A DNA stretch of 5,654 bases from an uncultured Oscillibacter sp. GTDB lineage: Bacteria; Bacillota; Clostridia; Oscillospirales; Oscillospiraceae. Both the position numbers and the translations under genes were made by a program. Below the pieces are notes generated by a model. It worked only from the letters and a program-made list of their open reading frames with translations. It searched no databases and was not told the DNA's origin. Every line of letters begins with the position of its first letter. The first letter of the stretch is position 1. Shown one piece after another: positions 1 through 5,142 of the stretch. Where the stretch lies: positions 1 to 5,654 of the forward strand of contig NZ_CAJULS010000142.1 in the NCBI RefSeq assembly GCF_910587525.1, read 5' to 3'.

Positions 1-318
1 CCGTCTCCGGGATGTAATTACTCAGATCACAGTAATGTCACGCACCGTTTAGCTTATCCAGCTTTGCTACACCATTGAGCCAAACGATAAAAGCAATTTT
101 TCAAAAGATCGATTTTGACCGCTTACTCCAGAACAAAGAGACAGGCAGTGCCTGTCTCTTTGTTCTGGTGCGCGAGGCTCTGTCCCGGCAGGATGATTGA
201 CATCGTGCCGGAAAAAACACAAAGGTTTTGCCCGTACACGCCCTTTTCCTTGCGGGCCCCTTCCATGCGTACTTCTCTTGCCCGGATTCGCTTCGCTCCC
301 CGGGGACAGGCCCGCCGA
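1..318. other. Intergenic region without a supportable gene
   Basis: No reading frame here has a credible start, ribosome binding site and protein-like composition. The first ~120 bases are visibly more AT-rich than the rest and contain only short frames interrupted by stops. Positions 169-318 are GC-rich and open in several frames, but the translations (rich in Pro, Arg, Gly, Cys) look like non-coding GC-rich sequence. The one clear structure is the inverted repeat at 128-168. This stretch is probably the 3' flank of the small minus-strand gene ending at 319 and of an unseen gene to the left. Confidence 0.6.
128..168. terminator. Perfect 20-bp inverted repeat, likely bidirectional terminator
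   Basis: Positions 128-147 (beginning CCAGAACAAAGAGACAGG) are exactly reverse-complementary to 149-168 around a single central base at 148. RNA from either strand would form a very long stem with a tiny AGT loop. The outer part of each 3' arm is pyrimidine-rich (TGTCTCTTTGTTCT), as in many Firmicutes terminators, but there is no separate run of Ts after the stem in either direction. The most likely role is transcription termination for the minus-strand gene at 319-624 and for any plus-strand gene entering from the left. A mobile-element remnant or a protein-binding palindrome is possible but less supported. Confidence 0.6.
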
Positions 319-624
319 TCAGGGACTTTCTTTTTGGGATGCCGGCGGGTATGGGATGCAGTAGGGCTCTGTGCCGCGCTCCGCAAGTTTTTGGTCCAGC
401 CAGGAGCGCAGGGCCGCCACCCCCTCCTCTGTCCAGTCGAAGGTCTCTGTCTCGATATTCTCTGCCAGTTCGAAGCTGGTATTCTCATACACCCAGGCCT
501 GAATCCTGCCGCTGCCGGTCCAGCCCTCCCGCTTGAAGCGGTAGCGGAATGTCCCAAGGCTCCCGGGGTACACCTCCGCCTTGGTGAAAAAGCCGCTGTC
601 CAAAAACGCGAAACTGCTCTCCAT
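319..624 (-). CDS. Small uncharacterised protein, 101 aa
   Basis: I do not recognise this protein. The start is set by a GAGGAG ribosome binding site 9 bases before the ATG at 624. An in-frame ATG at 633 directly abuts that site, so it is an unlikely start. The chain has no signal peptide or membrane segment. Residues ~1-60 are rich in aromatic and alternating residues (SLGTFRYRFKREGW, IQAWVYENTSFEL), suggesting a small beta-sheet domain. Residues ~64-83 (TFDWTEEGVAALRSWLDQKL) look like an amphipathic helix, followed by a Pro-rich tail (CIPYPPASQ). It is probably a soluble cytoplasmic protein. It is divergent from the phosphoesterase gene at 763, sharing a compact promoter region. Reality of the gene is supported by the RBS, a near-consensus promoter and protein-like composition. 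The frame stays open far upstream to 1164, but that extension lies antisense to the phosphoesterase and is a shadow. Confidence 0.72.
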   Translation of the reverse strand: MESSFAFLDSGFFTKAEVYPGSLGTFRYRFKREGWTGSGRIQAWVYENTSFELAENIETETFDWTEEGVAALRSWLDQKLAERGTEPYCIPYPPASQKESP

Positions 625-669
625 ACCGTTCATCTCCTCAAATGCCCTACTTCTTCCCCTTACCCTAAT

Positions 670-698
670 TTTATAGCAGGTTTCACCATTCTTGTCAA
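670..698 (-). promoter_or_regulatory. Sigma-A-type promoter for the 319-624 gene
   Basis: On the minus strand, TTGACA (693-698) is a perfect -35 box. It is followed after 17 bases by TATAAA (670-675) as -10. Transcription would begin near 662-664 and give a leader of about 40 bases carrying the GAGGAG ribosome binding site. Boxes and spacing are near consensus, so strong basal transcription is expected from sequence. Confidence 0.68.
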
Positions 699-703
699 AC
701 CGG

Positions 704-732
704 TTGCGAAACGGAAAAAAAAGGGGTATACT
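704..732 (+). promoter_or_regulatory. Sigma-A-type promoter for the metallophosphoesterase gene
   Basis: TTGCGA (704-709) and TATACT (727-732) are separated by 17 bases and sit about 30 bases upstream of the gene's ATG. Its -35 box is only 5 bp from the -35 box of the opposing minus-strand promoter (693-698), so the two are back to back. A G-rich/A-rich stretch (GGAAAAAAAAGGGG) fills most of the spacer. Confidence 0.58.
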
Positions 733-762
733 GGCAGGGTACACAAAGAAGGAGGCCTGTCC

Positions 763-1230
763 ATGAAGATCCTGGTTCTTTCCGACTCTCACGGCAACAT
801 CGACAATATGATCCGGGCGGTGGAGCGGGAATCTCCCCGTGCGATCTTCCACTTGGGAGACTGCTGGCGGGACGGCCAGCGGCTCCATGAGCGCTTTCCG
901 GAGGTTCCTTTTGAACAGGTGCCCGGCAATTGCGATTTCCGCTCCCAGGAGGCCGCGGAGCGGTTGATATGCCTGGAGGACAAACGCATTCTGCTGTGCC
1001 ACGGCCACACCTACGGCGTAAAGCAGTCCCTCATCGCCGCCGGGTACGCAGCGGAGGAGCAGAATCTGGATGTGCTCCTCTTCGGCCACACCCACCGTCC
1101 CCTGGTGGACATGCGGGGCAAAACCCTCTTTCTGAATCCTGGCAGCATCGGGGATTACGCCCACCCCTTTTACGGGGTGCTCACCCTCTCCGGCGTCAGG
1201 GCCGACGCCCGGACTGTCCCGCTGGAGTGA
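763..1230 (+). CDS. YfcE/MJ0936-family metallophosphoesterase, 155 aa
   Basis: A small calcineurin-like phosphoesterase that would hydrolyse phosphodiester or phosphomonoester bonds using two divalent metals. The physiological substrate of this family is usually unknown. All family metal-site motifs are visible in order: DSHGN (D8, H10), LGDC (D33), GNCD (N56), CHGH (H80) and GHTH (H109, H111), followed by NPGS (125-128). Length is typical for the single-domain family, and there is no signal peptide, so it should be cytoplasmic. The start at 763 follows AAGGAGG (749-755) with a 7-base gap. Longer upstream frames are not supported. It is transcribed alone from the promoter at 704-732 and ends shortly before the hairpin at 1256-1302. 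In many bacteria this gene sits next to rph/rdgB-type nucleotide housekeeping genes; here it is separate, so context gives no clue to substrate. Confidence 0.93.
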   Translation: MKILVLSDSHGNIDNMIRAVERESPRAIFHLGDCWRDGQRLHERFPEVPFEQVPGNCDFRSQEAAERLICLEDKRILLCHGHTYGVKQSLIAAGYAAEEQNLDVLLFGHTHRPLVDMRGKTLFLNPGSIGDYAHPFYGVLTLSGVRADARTVPLE

Positions 1231-1255
1231 CGCCTCCGCCCGCGCAGGGCGCCTC

Positions 1256-1302
1256 TATCAAAAGGCAGGACAGACCGTGGCGGTCTGCCCTGCCTTTTGA
1301 TG
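1256..1302. terminator. Bidirectional hairpin terminator between convergent genes
   Basis: Arms at 1258-1277 and 1281-1300 form a ~20-bp stem around a TGG loop, with TCAAAAGGCAG at the base and CTGCCTTTTGA on the far side. The A-rich 5' and T-rich 3' ends are typical of intrinsic terminators that work both ways. One position (1270 with 1288) is an A-C mismatch in plus-strand RNA but a G-U pair in minus-strand RNA. It lies 25 bases after the phosphoesterase stop and about 95 bases after the stop of the convergent membrane protein gene. Confidence 0.85.
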
Positions 1303-1395
1303 CTTGCGCGGCCCGCTATGACACTTTCAAATAAAATACCTGCGGCGACGGGCGGCAAACCGGAATATACGTTTCCCGTTGGTTCCATCTATGCT

Positions 1396-2040
1396 TTATA
1401 AAAACCACAGGATGATCATGCCAATATAACTTGTCCTAATATTTTTACCAGAGGCATAAAACGGAATTGAATATATAAAAGCTCTCAGCGCAGATACTAT
1501 GCCGTCTGAAAACCCACGCCATAATATATGTGGCAATCCCCATAATAAAAATAGCGCGAATGCCCCCCAGGGAACAGAACTTCTCTTTGTTAAAAGCTCC
1601 CCCGCCGCCTGTGAATGTACAAGAAGCTGCATCATCAGCAGCACCTCCAGGGGAAAATAAATGATATTTCTAATGGTATATAGCGGATAGCCTGTAAACA
1701 ATTCCCTGATAAACAACGGTTTTAAGCCCGCATACAAATAATTGCCCGCCGCCATCGCTATACCGCCCGCGGTCACAAAGAAAAGGATCAGCCCATCTCT
1801 GCCTGAAAGCGGGAAACTGTTGTAAAGCAGATGGTCGCTGTTTTCTCTTTTCATTTTTACAGATATAAAGACCGCCCCAATTCCCCAAACAACAGGGGTG
1901 GTCCCCAGAGCTGCTGTCTGGTTTGGAATGATTGCGGCAAGGGCGTCAAATTGAATCACGGCGCATATTGCGAACACCGCAGCAAATGGCCACATATTTA
2001 TTGGATGATGAGCCGTCTTTGTTTCCGTGTTTTGCGTCAT
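1396..2040 (-). CDS. Multi-pass membrane protein, weakly CPBP-like, 214 aa
   Basis: A hydrophobic protein with about six or seven predicted membrane segments (roughly residues 15-38, 47-62, 82-105, 122-145, 158-174, 180-197, 203-214). The second half, including FPLEVLLMMQLLVH, a WGLPH at 167-171 and an IRTSYIGM segment, recalls the CPBP (CAAX protease and bacteriocin-processing) fold. However, the EExxxR glutamate motif and the last His/Asn motif are not recognisable, so it is likely a non-catalytic relative or an unrelated membrane protein. The ATG at 2040 follows GAGGA at a short 4-base gap, so the start is reasonable but not certain. Translation ends abruptly within a hydrophobic segment (ILWFL), so slight C-terminal truncation is possible. 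The coding sequence is clearly more AT-rich than its neighbours (AAA, ATA, TTA codons), suggesting a separate origin. Function unknown. Confidence 0.7.
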   Translation of the reverse strand: MTQNTETKTAHHPINMWPFAAVFAICAVIQFDALAAIIPNQTAALGTTPVVWGIGAVFISVKMKRENSDHLLYNSFPLSGRDGLILFFVTAGGIAMAAGNYLYAGLKPLFIRELFTGYPLYTIRNIIYFPLEVLLMMQLLVHSQAAGELLTKRSSVPWGAFALFLLWGLPHILWRGFSDGIVSALRAFIYSIPFYASGKNIRTSYIGMIILWFL

Positions 2041-2078
2041 CCGTTCCTCGCTTTACAATTCTGTCTTGTTGGTCAGTC

Positions 2079-2130
2079 ATAAAACAGCTCCCAATGAAAA
2101 CAAGCTGCTTTCATCGGGGTGCTGTTTTAT
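2079..2130 (-). terminator. Hairpin terminator downstream of the M15 carboxypeptidase gene
   Basis: Positions 2079-2099 and 2109-2130 form an imperfect inverted repeat with a 9-base loop. The outer 10 bp (ATAAAACAGC against GCTGTTTTAT) are perfect, then one mismatch, three G-C pairs, a small bulge, and six more pairs. In minus-strand RNA the stem ends in a U-rich arm (CUGUUUUAU), as expected for termination of the gene that stops at 2145. A weak minus-strand promoter (TTGTTT at 2098-2103, TATGAC at 2076-2081, 16-base gap) overlaps it and could serve the membrane protein gene. Confidence 0.68.
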
Positions 2131-2144
2131 ATTATGGCAGGTTC

Positions 2145-2915
2145 TCAAGCGAACCGGTTTTCCGTCATGTTATGGGACGCGGGGGATGTACGGGATGTAC
2201 CGGCCTGCCCGGCGCTCTCCTCCAGCGATTCCAAATACTCCTCGAGGCACTGGCCGCTGTCCCGAATGGCCAGGGCGGCCTCCTTACCCACATAGCGGTA
2301 GTGCCAGGGCTCGTAACTAATGCCGGTGATGTCGCACTTGTCCGAGGGGTAGCGCAGGATGAAGCCATACTCCCAGCAGTGCTCCATCAGCCACTTCTGC
2401 TCCGGCGTATCCTCCTGCTTTTTGTTCAGCACCTGATAACTTGCAGAGACTATGTCCAGCGCCAGACCTGTCTGGTGCTCGCTGGTGCCGGGCACCGCCA
2501 CCCAGCGGCCCGCCTCCTCCACCGCGCTCTCCCAGCTGTACCCGGCGGCCCGCAGGCGGGAGATTTTGTTGTTGTACAGCCGGGTCTGGGTCGCCTGGGT
2601 GCGGTAGGCCGAGCAGATCACCGGATTCAGCCCCGCCTTTCTGCAGGCGGAGAACATCTCGTTGAGGTCTGCCCGAATCCGCTTGTCCACCTTCAGTCCG
2701 CAGGAGGCCAGCGTCACCAGCTCAACGGAGAAATCCTCCGGCAGGGGGTTCCAGGGGTTTACCAGCAGCTGCTTCCAGTCCTCGTCCACAACCGCGGATT
2801 CCGGCAGCTCCTCCGCCCCCGCCGGGGCGGGCTCTGCCAGCCCAGCCGCCCCCGCCATCGGAACCATCATCGCCAGCGCCAGCAGCAGCGCGGCGGCATA
2901 TCGCATAATTTTCAT
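2145..2915 (-). CDS. VanY/LdcB-type M15 zinc carboxypeptidase, exported, 256 aa
   Basis: Likely a D-alanyl-D-alanine or LD-carboxypeptidase that trims peptidoglycan stem peptides outside the membrane. The M15B signature is intact: SAYRT at 102-106, SEHQTGLALD at 145-154 (zinc ligands H147 and D154), and EPWH at 202-205 (catalytic E202, zinc ligand H205). The N-terminus has a basic start (MKIMR) and a hydrophobic stretch to about residue 20 ending in AGAAG, giving a signal peptide or membrane anchor, then a Pro/Ala-rich linker. The ATG at 2915 follows AAAGGA with an 8-base gap. An upstream in-frame ATG at 2948 has no such site and would spoil the signal peptide. The C-terminal ~25 residues (SAGQAGTSRTSPAS) are low-complexity. 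No van resistance regulators are next to it, so a housekeeping cell-wall role is more likely than glycopeptide resistance. The exact peptide substrate cannot be read from sequence. Confidence 0.92.
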   Translation of the reverse strand: MKIMRYAAALLLALAMMVPMAGAAGLAEPAPAGAEELPESAVVDEDWKQLLVNPWNPLPEDFSVELVTLASCGLKVDKRIRADLNEMFSACRKAGLNPVICSAYRTQATQTRLYNNKISRLRAAGYSWESAVEEAGRWVAVPGTSEHQTGLALDIVSASYQVLNKKQEDTPEQKWLMEHCWEYGFILRYPSDKCDITGISYEPWHYRYVGKEAALAIRDSGQCLEEYLESLEESAGQAGTSRTSPASHNMTENRFA

Positions 2916-2967
2916 ATGTCTTGTCCTTTCCGGCCCATCAGGCCGCAATCCCTTGTGGTTTTATTTC

Positions 2968-2973
2968 ATCATA
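2968..2973 (-). promoter_or_regulatory. Candidate -10 box for the M15 carboxypeptidase gene
   Basis: The minus strand reads TATGAT here, 52 bases before the start codon at 2915. The expected -35 position has only T-rich sequence (TTTCTT or TTCTTT), a poor match, so the promoter is tentative. The leader would be about 45 bases. Confidence 0.35.
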
Positions 2974-3107
2974 CACCTTCTTTTTTTATAAAGAAAGGGG
3001 TAATTTGTAAATAGGATAAAAATTTTTTCTCCGCTCCGCTCTTTTCGGCACTGTCATTTCCACAGAAAAAGGGAGAACGTCTTTGGCTAAATCAGAAAAT
3101 TTCCGTG

Positions 3108-3141
3108 ACCGGCATGAAAAGTCATTGATTTTTCAGCCGGT
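3108..3141. promoter_or_regulatory. Inverted repeat over the iol -35 region, candidate operator
   Basis: ACCGGCATGAAAA (3108-3120) and TTTTCAGCCGGT (3130-3141) are reverse complements apart from one extra base, separated by 9 bases. The element covers the probable -35 box of the iol promoter (TTGATT, 3125-3130), a position where a bound protein would block RNA polymerase. The binding protein is unknown: inositol operons in Firmicutes are often controlled by dedicated repressors (the DeoR-type IolR in Bacillus subtilis), but this half-site is not one I recognise. As RNA it lies upstream of the predicted start, so a DNA role is favoured over a terminator. Confidence 0.5.
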
Positions 3142-3161
3142 TGATGCTAGATTCATATAAT
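3125..3161 (+). promoter_or_regulatory. iol operon promoter region
   Basis: Two overlapping readings are possible. One is TTGATT (3125-3130), a 17-base gap, then TAGATT (3148-3153) preceded by the extended -10 TG (3145-3146). The other is a perfect TATAAT at 3156-3161, which lacks a good -35. Either would start transcription about 100 bases before iolE. The overlap with the inverted repeat at 3108-3141 suggests regulated expression. Confidence 0.55.
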
Positions 3162-3194
3162 AAACGTTGTAACAGGCGTTTTTCGTTTTCCCAC

Positions 3195-3214
3195 TTCTGT
3201 GTACGGACACAGAA
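3195..3214 (+). promoter_or_regulatory. 8-bp stem-loop/palindrome in the iolE leader
   Basis: TTCTGTGT (3195-3202) and ACACAGAA (3207-3214) are perfect reverse complements around ACGG. It falls inside the predicted untranslated leader, about 35-50 bases after the transcription start and 40 bases before the iolE ribosome binding site. No T-run follows, so it is not a typical terminator. It may be a second operator, an mRNA-stabilising hairpin, or chance. Confidence 0.4.
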
Positions 3215-3267
3215 ACGGCATCCACAGGTTTTATCCAACCGAGATCATTTTTAAGGAGGATATTTCT

Positions 3268-4170
3268 ATGTTTGATCCCAAACACGTCTCCCTGGGCATT
3301 GCGCCCATCGGCTGGTGCAACGACGATATGCCGGAGCTGGGCGGAGAGAACACCTTCCAGCAGATCGTCAGCGAGATGGCCCTGGCGGGCTTCACTGGCT
3401 GCGAGATCGGCAACAAGTACCCCACCGACCCCGCGGAGCTGAAAAAAGCCCTGGACCTGCGGGGCATGCGCATCGCCAGCCGCTGGTACTCCTCCTTCAT
3501 CCTGACCCGCCCCTTTGAGGAGGAAGAGAAGGACTTCACGGCCAATCTGGATTTCCTGGCCGCCGTGGGCGCCAACCGCATCAACGTCAGCGAGCAGAGC
3601 TACTCGATCCAGGGACAGATGGACACCCCTGTCCTCACAGGCGGACACAAGCACGTGATGACGGACGCCGAATGGGACCGCTTCTGCAAGGGGCTCAACA
3701 AGCTGGGCAAAATTGCGGCGGACCGGGGCTTCAAGCTCTGCTTCCACCACCATATGGGCACCGTGGTCCAGACCAGCGAGGAGACGGACCGCATGATGGC
3801 GGGGACTGATCCCAAGTATGTCTTCCTGTGCTATGACACCGGCCACTTCACCTTCGCCGGAGAGGACCCCCTCGCCATGCTGAAGAAGTACGTGGACCGG
3901 GTGGGCCACGTCCATCTGAAGGACATGCGCCTGCCCGTGGTGGAAGAGGCCAGGCGCAACAACTGGAGCTTCCTCCAGGCTGTGCGGAACGGCGCGTTCA
4001 CCGTTCCCGGAGACGGCGATGTGGACTTTGACCCCGTGTTCAAGACGCTCTCCGACGCCGGCTATCAAGGCTGGCTGCTGGTGGAGGCCGAGCAGGACCC
4101 CGCCCAGGCCAATCCCCTGGAGTACGCCATGAAGGGCCGCGCCTACATCAAGGAGCACACGGGGCTTTAA
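3268..4170 (+). CDS. iolE: Inosose dehydratase IolE, 300 aa
   Basis: Catalyses dehydration of 2-keto-myo-inositol (scyllo-inosose) to 3D-(3,5/4)-trihydroxycyclohexane-1,2-dione, the second step of myo-inositol breakdown (EC 4.2.1.44), in the cytoplasm. It is a TIM-barrel protein of the xylose isomerase-like/AP endonuclease 2 superfamily with a divalent metal. Characteristic stretches are IAPIGWCNDDMPELGG (11-26), GCEIGNKYP (44-52), FHHHMGT (159-165), YDTGH (189-193), HVHLKD (214-219), GDGDVDF (248-254) and VEAEQD (272-277). Together they provide the Glu, Asp and His residues expected around the metal. Length matches the family. The ATG at 3268 follows a perfect AAGGAGG (3253-3259) with an 8-base gap; the longer frame to 3199 has no such site. 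It is the first gene of the operon, 60 bases before iolB. Close relatives include other sugar isomerase/epimerase-like barrels, but the N-terminal signature is specific for IolE. Confidence 0.96.
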   Translation: MFDPKHVSLGIAPIGWCNDDMPELGGENTFQQIVSEMALAGFTGCEIGNKYPTDPAELKKALDLRGMRIASRWYSSFILTRPFEEEEKDFTANLDFLAAVGANRINVSEQSYSIQGQMDTPVLTGGHKHVMTDAEWDRFCKGLNKLGKIAADRGFKLCFHHHMGTVVQTSEETDRMMAGTDPKYVFLCYDTGHFTFAGEDPLAMLKKYVDRVGHVHLKDMRLPVVEEARRNNWSFLQAVRNGAFTVPGDGDVDFDPVFKTLSDAGYQGWLLVEAEQDPAQANPLEYAMKGRAYIKEHTGL

Positions 4171-4230
4171 GGCGTCCCCTATCCCCGCGCTGTCTTTGCC
4201 TTATCTTAAAAAAATCAGGAGATGGTTTCA

Positions 4231-5031
4231 ATGACCTATTTCAGCAAGAATGACCAGCTCAAGCAGGGCTACAACACCTACATCGACATGGCCGCAGACG
4301 ACATGGGCACCCAGATGGACATCGGCCTGCTGGTAATGGAGCCCGGCGACATCTTCACCTTTGAAGAGGCGGAAAAGGAGATTGCCGTGCTGCTCTTCGC
4401 CGGTAAGGTGACCTATGCCTGGGACGGAAAGACCTGCGAGGCCGACCGGCCCGACTGCTTCCATCACGAGGCCTACTGCCTGCTGGCAGGCCGGGGCACC
4501 AAGATCACCCTCACCGCCCAGGCCCACAGTGAGCTGTACATCCAGAAGACCCTGAACGAAACGCCCTTCGAGGCCGTCATGTACACCCCCGACACCGTCC
4601 AGACCCAGCACGCCGGGTGCAGCGGCGAGCTGCTGGGCTGCATGGAGCGGGAGATCAAGACCTTCTTCGACCACGACAACGCCCCCTTCTCCAACATGGT
4701 TCTGGGCGAGGTTCTGAACCACCCCGGCAAGTGGTCCTCCTATCCCCCCCACCACCATCCCCAGCCGGAGGTCTATTTCTACCGCTTCGACTATCCCCAG
4801 GGCTTTGGCGCCGGCTTTGGCAACGGCGAGGTCTACAAGACCGGCCAGAACGGCTGCGCCGTCATCACCAGCGGCTTCCACTCCCAGACCGCCGCGCCCG
4901 GCTACGCCATGTGCTACGCCTGGGGCATCCGCCACCTGGACGGCGACCCTTGGCTGAAAACCCGCATCGATGATGAGGAGCACCAGTGGCTTTGGAAGAG
5001 CGACGCCAACGACCACATCTACCAGGGTTAA
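4231..5031 (+). CDS. iolB: 5-deoxy-glucuronate isomerase IolB, 266 aa
   Basis: Converts 5-deoxy-D-glucuronate to 2-deoxy-5-keto-D-gluconate (EC 5.3.1.30) in the cytoplasm, acting on the product of IolD. It is a two-cupin protein. Residues ~30-110 form the N-terminal cupin-like half and ~155-240 the metal-binding half, where PPHHHPQPEVYFYRF (172-186; H174-H176, E180) and GFHS (H217) match the family's metal site. Total length is normal for IolB. The start at 4231 is preferred because AGGAG (4217-4221) lies 9 bases upstream. The in-frame ATG at 4222 touches the ribosome binding site and is not usable. There is no terminator before it, so it should be co-transcribed with iolE. Nothing is missing from the protein. 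Confidence 0.96.
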   Translation: MTYFSKNDQLKQGYNTYIDMAADDMGTQMDIGLLVMEPGDIFTFEEAEKEIAVLLFAGKVTYAWDGKTCEADRPDCFHHEAYCLLAGRGTKITLTAQAHSELYIQKTLNETPFEAVMYTPDTVQTQHAGCSGELLGCMEREIKTFFDHDNAPFSNMVLGEVLNHPGKWSSYPPHHHPQPEVYFYRFDYPQGFGAGFGNGEVYKTGQNGCAVITSGFHSQTAAPGYAMCYAWGIRHLDGDPWLKTRIDDEEHQWLWKSDANDHIYQG

Positions 5032-5142
5032 TTTCAGACAGGAGTGAGGAGACAGGCGTTTTGCCCCCATGGACAAACGCTCCATTTCCGGAACAATCTT
5101 CTGTCTTTTAACTCCGGTCTCATATTTTTCAGGAGGTATATT

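Larger units (their letters stand above)
2916..3267. other. 352-bp divergent control region between carboxypeptidase and iol operon
   Basis: No gene is supported here. The left part carries the minus-strand carboxypeptidase leader with its ribosome binding site and a candidate -10. The middle (about 2980-3030) is A/T-rich with runs of A and T. The right part carries the iol promoter, the inverted repeat at 3108-3141, and a roughly 100-base leader with a small hairpin at 3195-3214. I saw no good catabolite-control (cre) match and no known riboswitch. Confidence 0.7.

Noticed and set aside
1..110. Possible tRNA or gene fragment at the left edge
   Set aside because: No cloverleaf can be drawn on either strand, and the short frames are broken by stops without recognisable protein similarity.
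115..762. Plus-strand open frame extending the phosphoesterase upstream
   Set aside because: The family starts at MKILVLSDSHGN (763), which has its own ribosome binding site. The upstream translation is Arg/Pro-rich and unlike protein, and it crosses the opposing gene and promoters.
319..1164. 281-codon minus-strand frame covering the phosphoesterase
   Set aside because: Only the part from 624 down has a ribosome binding site and promoter. The upstream part is antisense to a clear metallophosphoesterase and is an artefact of GC-rich codons.
2145..2915. Vancomycin resistance VanY as part of a van cluster
   Set aside because: The M15 motifs fit, but no vanR, vanS, vanH, vanA or vanX homolog is in the window, so a resistance label is not justified.
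1932..3014. 360-codon plus-strand frame opposite the membrane protein and carboxypeptidase genes
   Set aside because: It runs through two minus-strand genes and a terminator hairpin; its translation shows no family motif.
3205..3225. Catabolite-control (cre) site in the iol leader
   Set aside because: The sequence near GAAACGGCATCCA fits only part of the cre consensus and misses the outer conserved TG and CA bases.
3133..4158. 341-codon minus-strand frame opposite iolE
   Set aside because: It mirrors the iolE codons (rich in Val, His, Gly, Leu), has no start signals, and iolE is unmistakable.
4228..5085. 285-codon minus-strand frame opposite iolB
   Set aside because: Shadow of iolB, with repetitive Val/Gly/Ala composition and no ribosome binding site.
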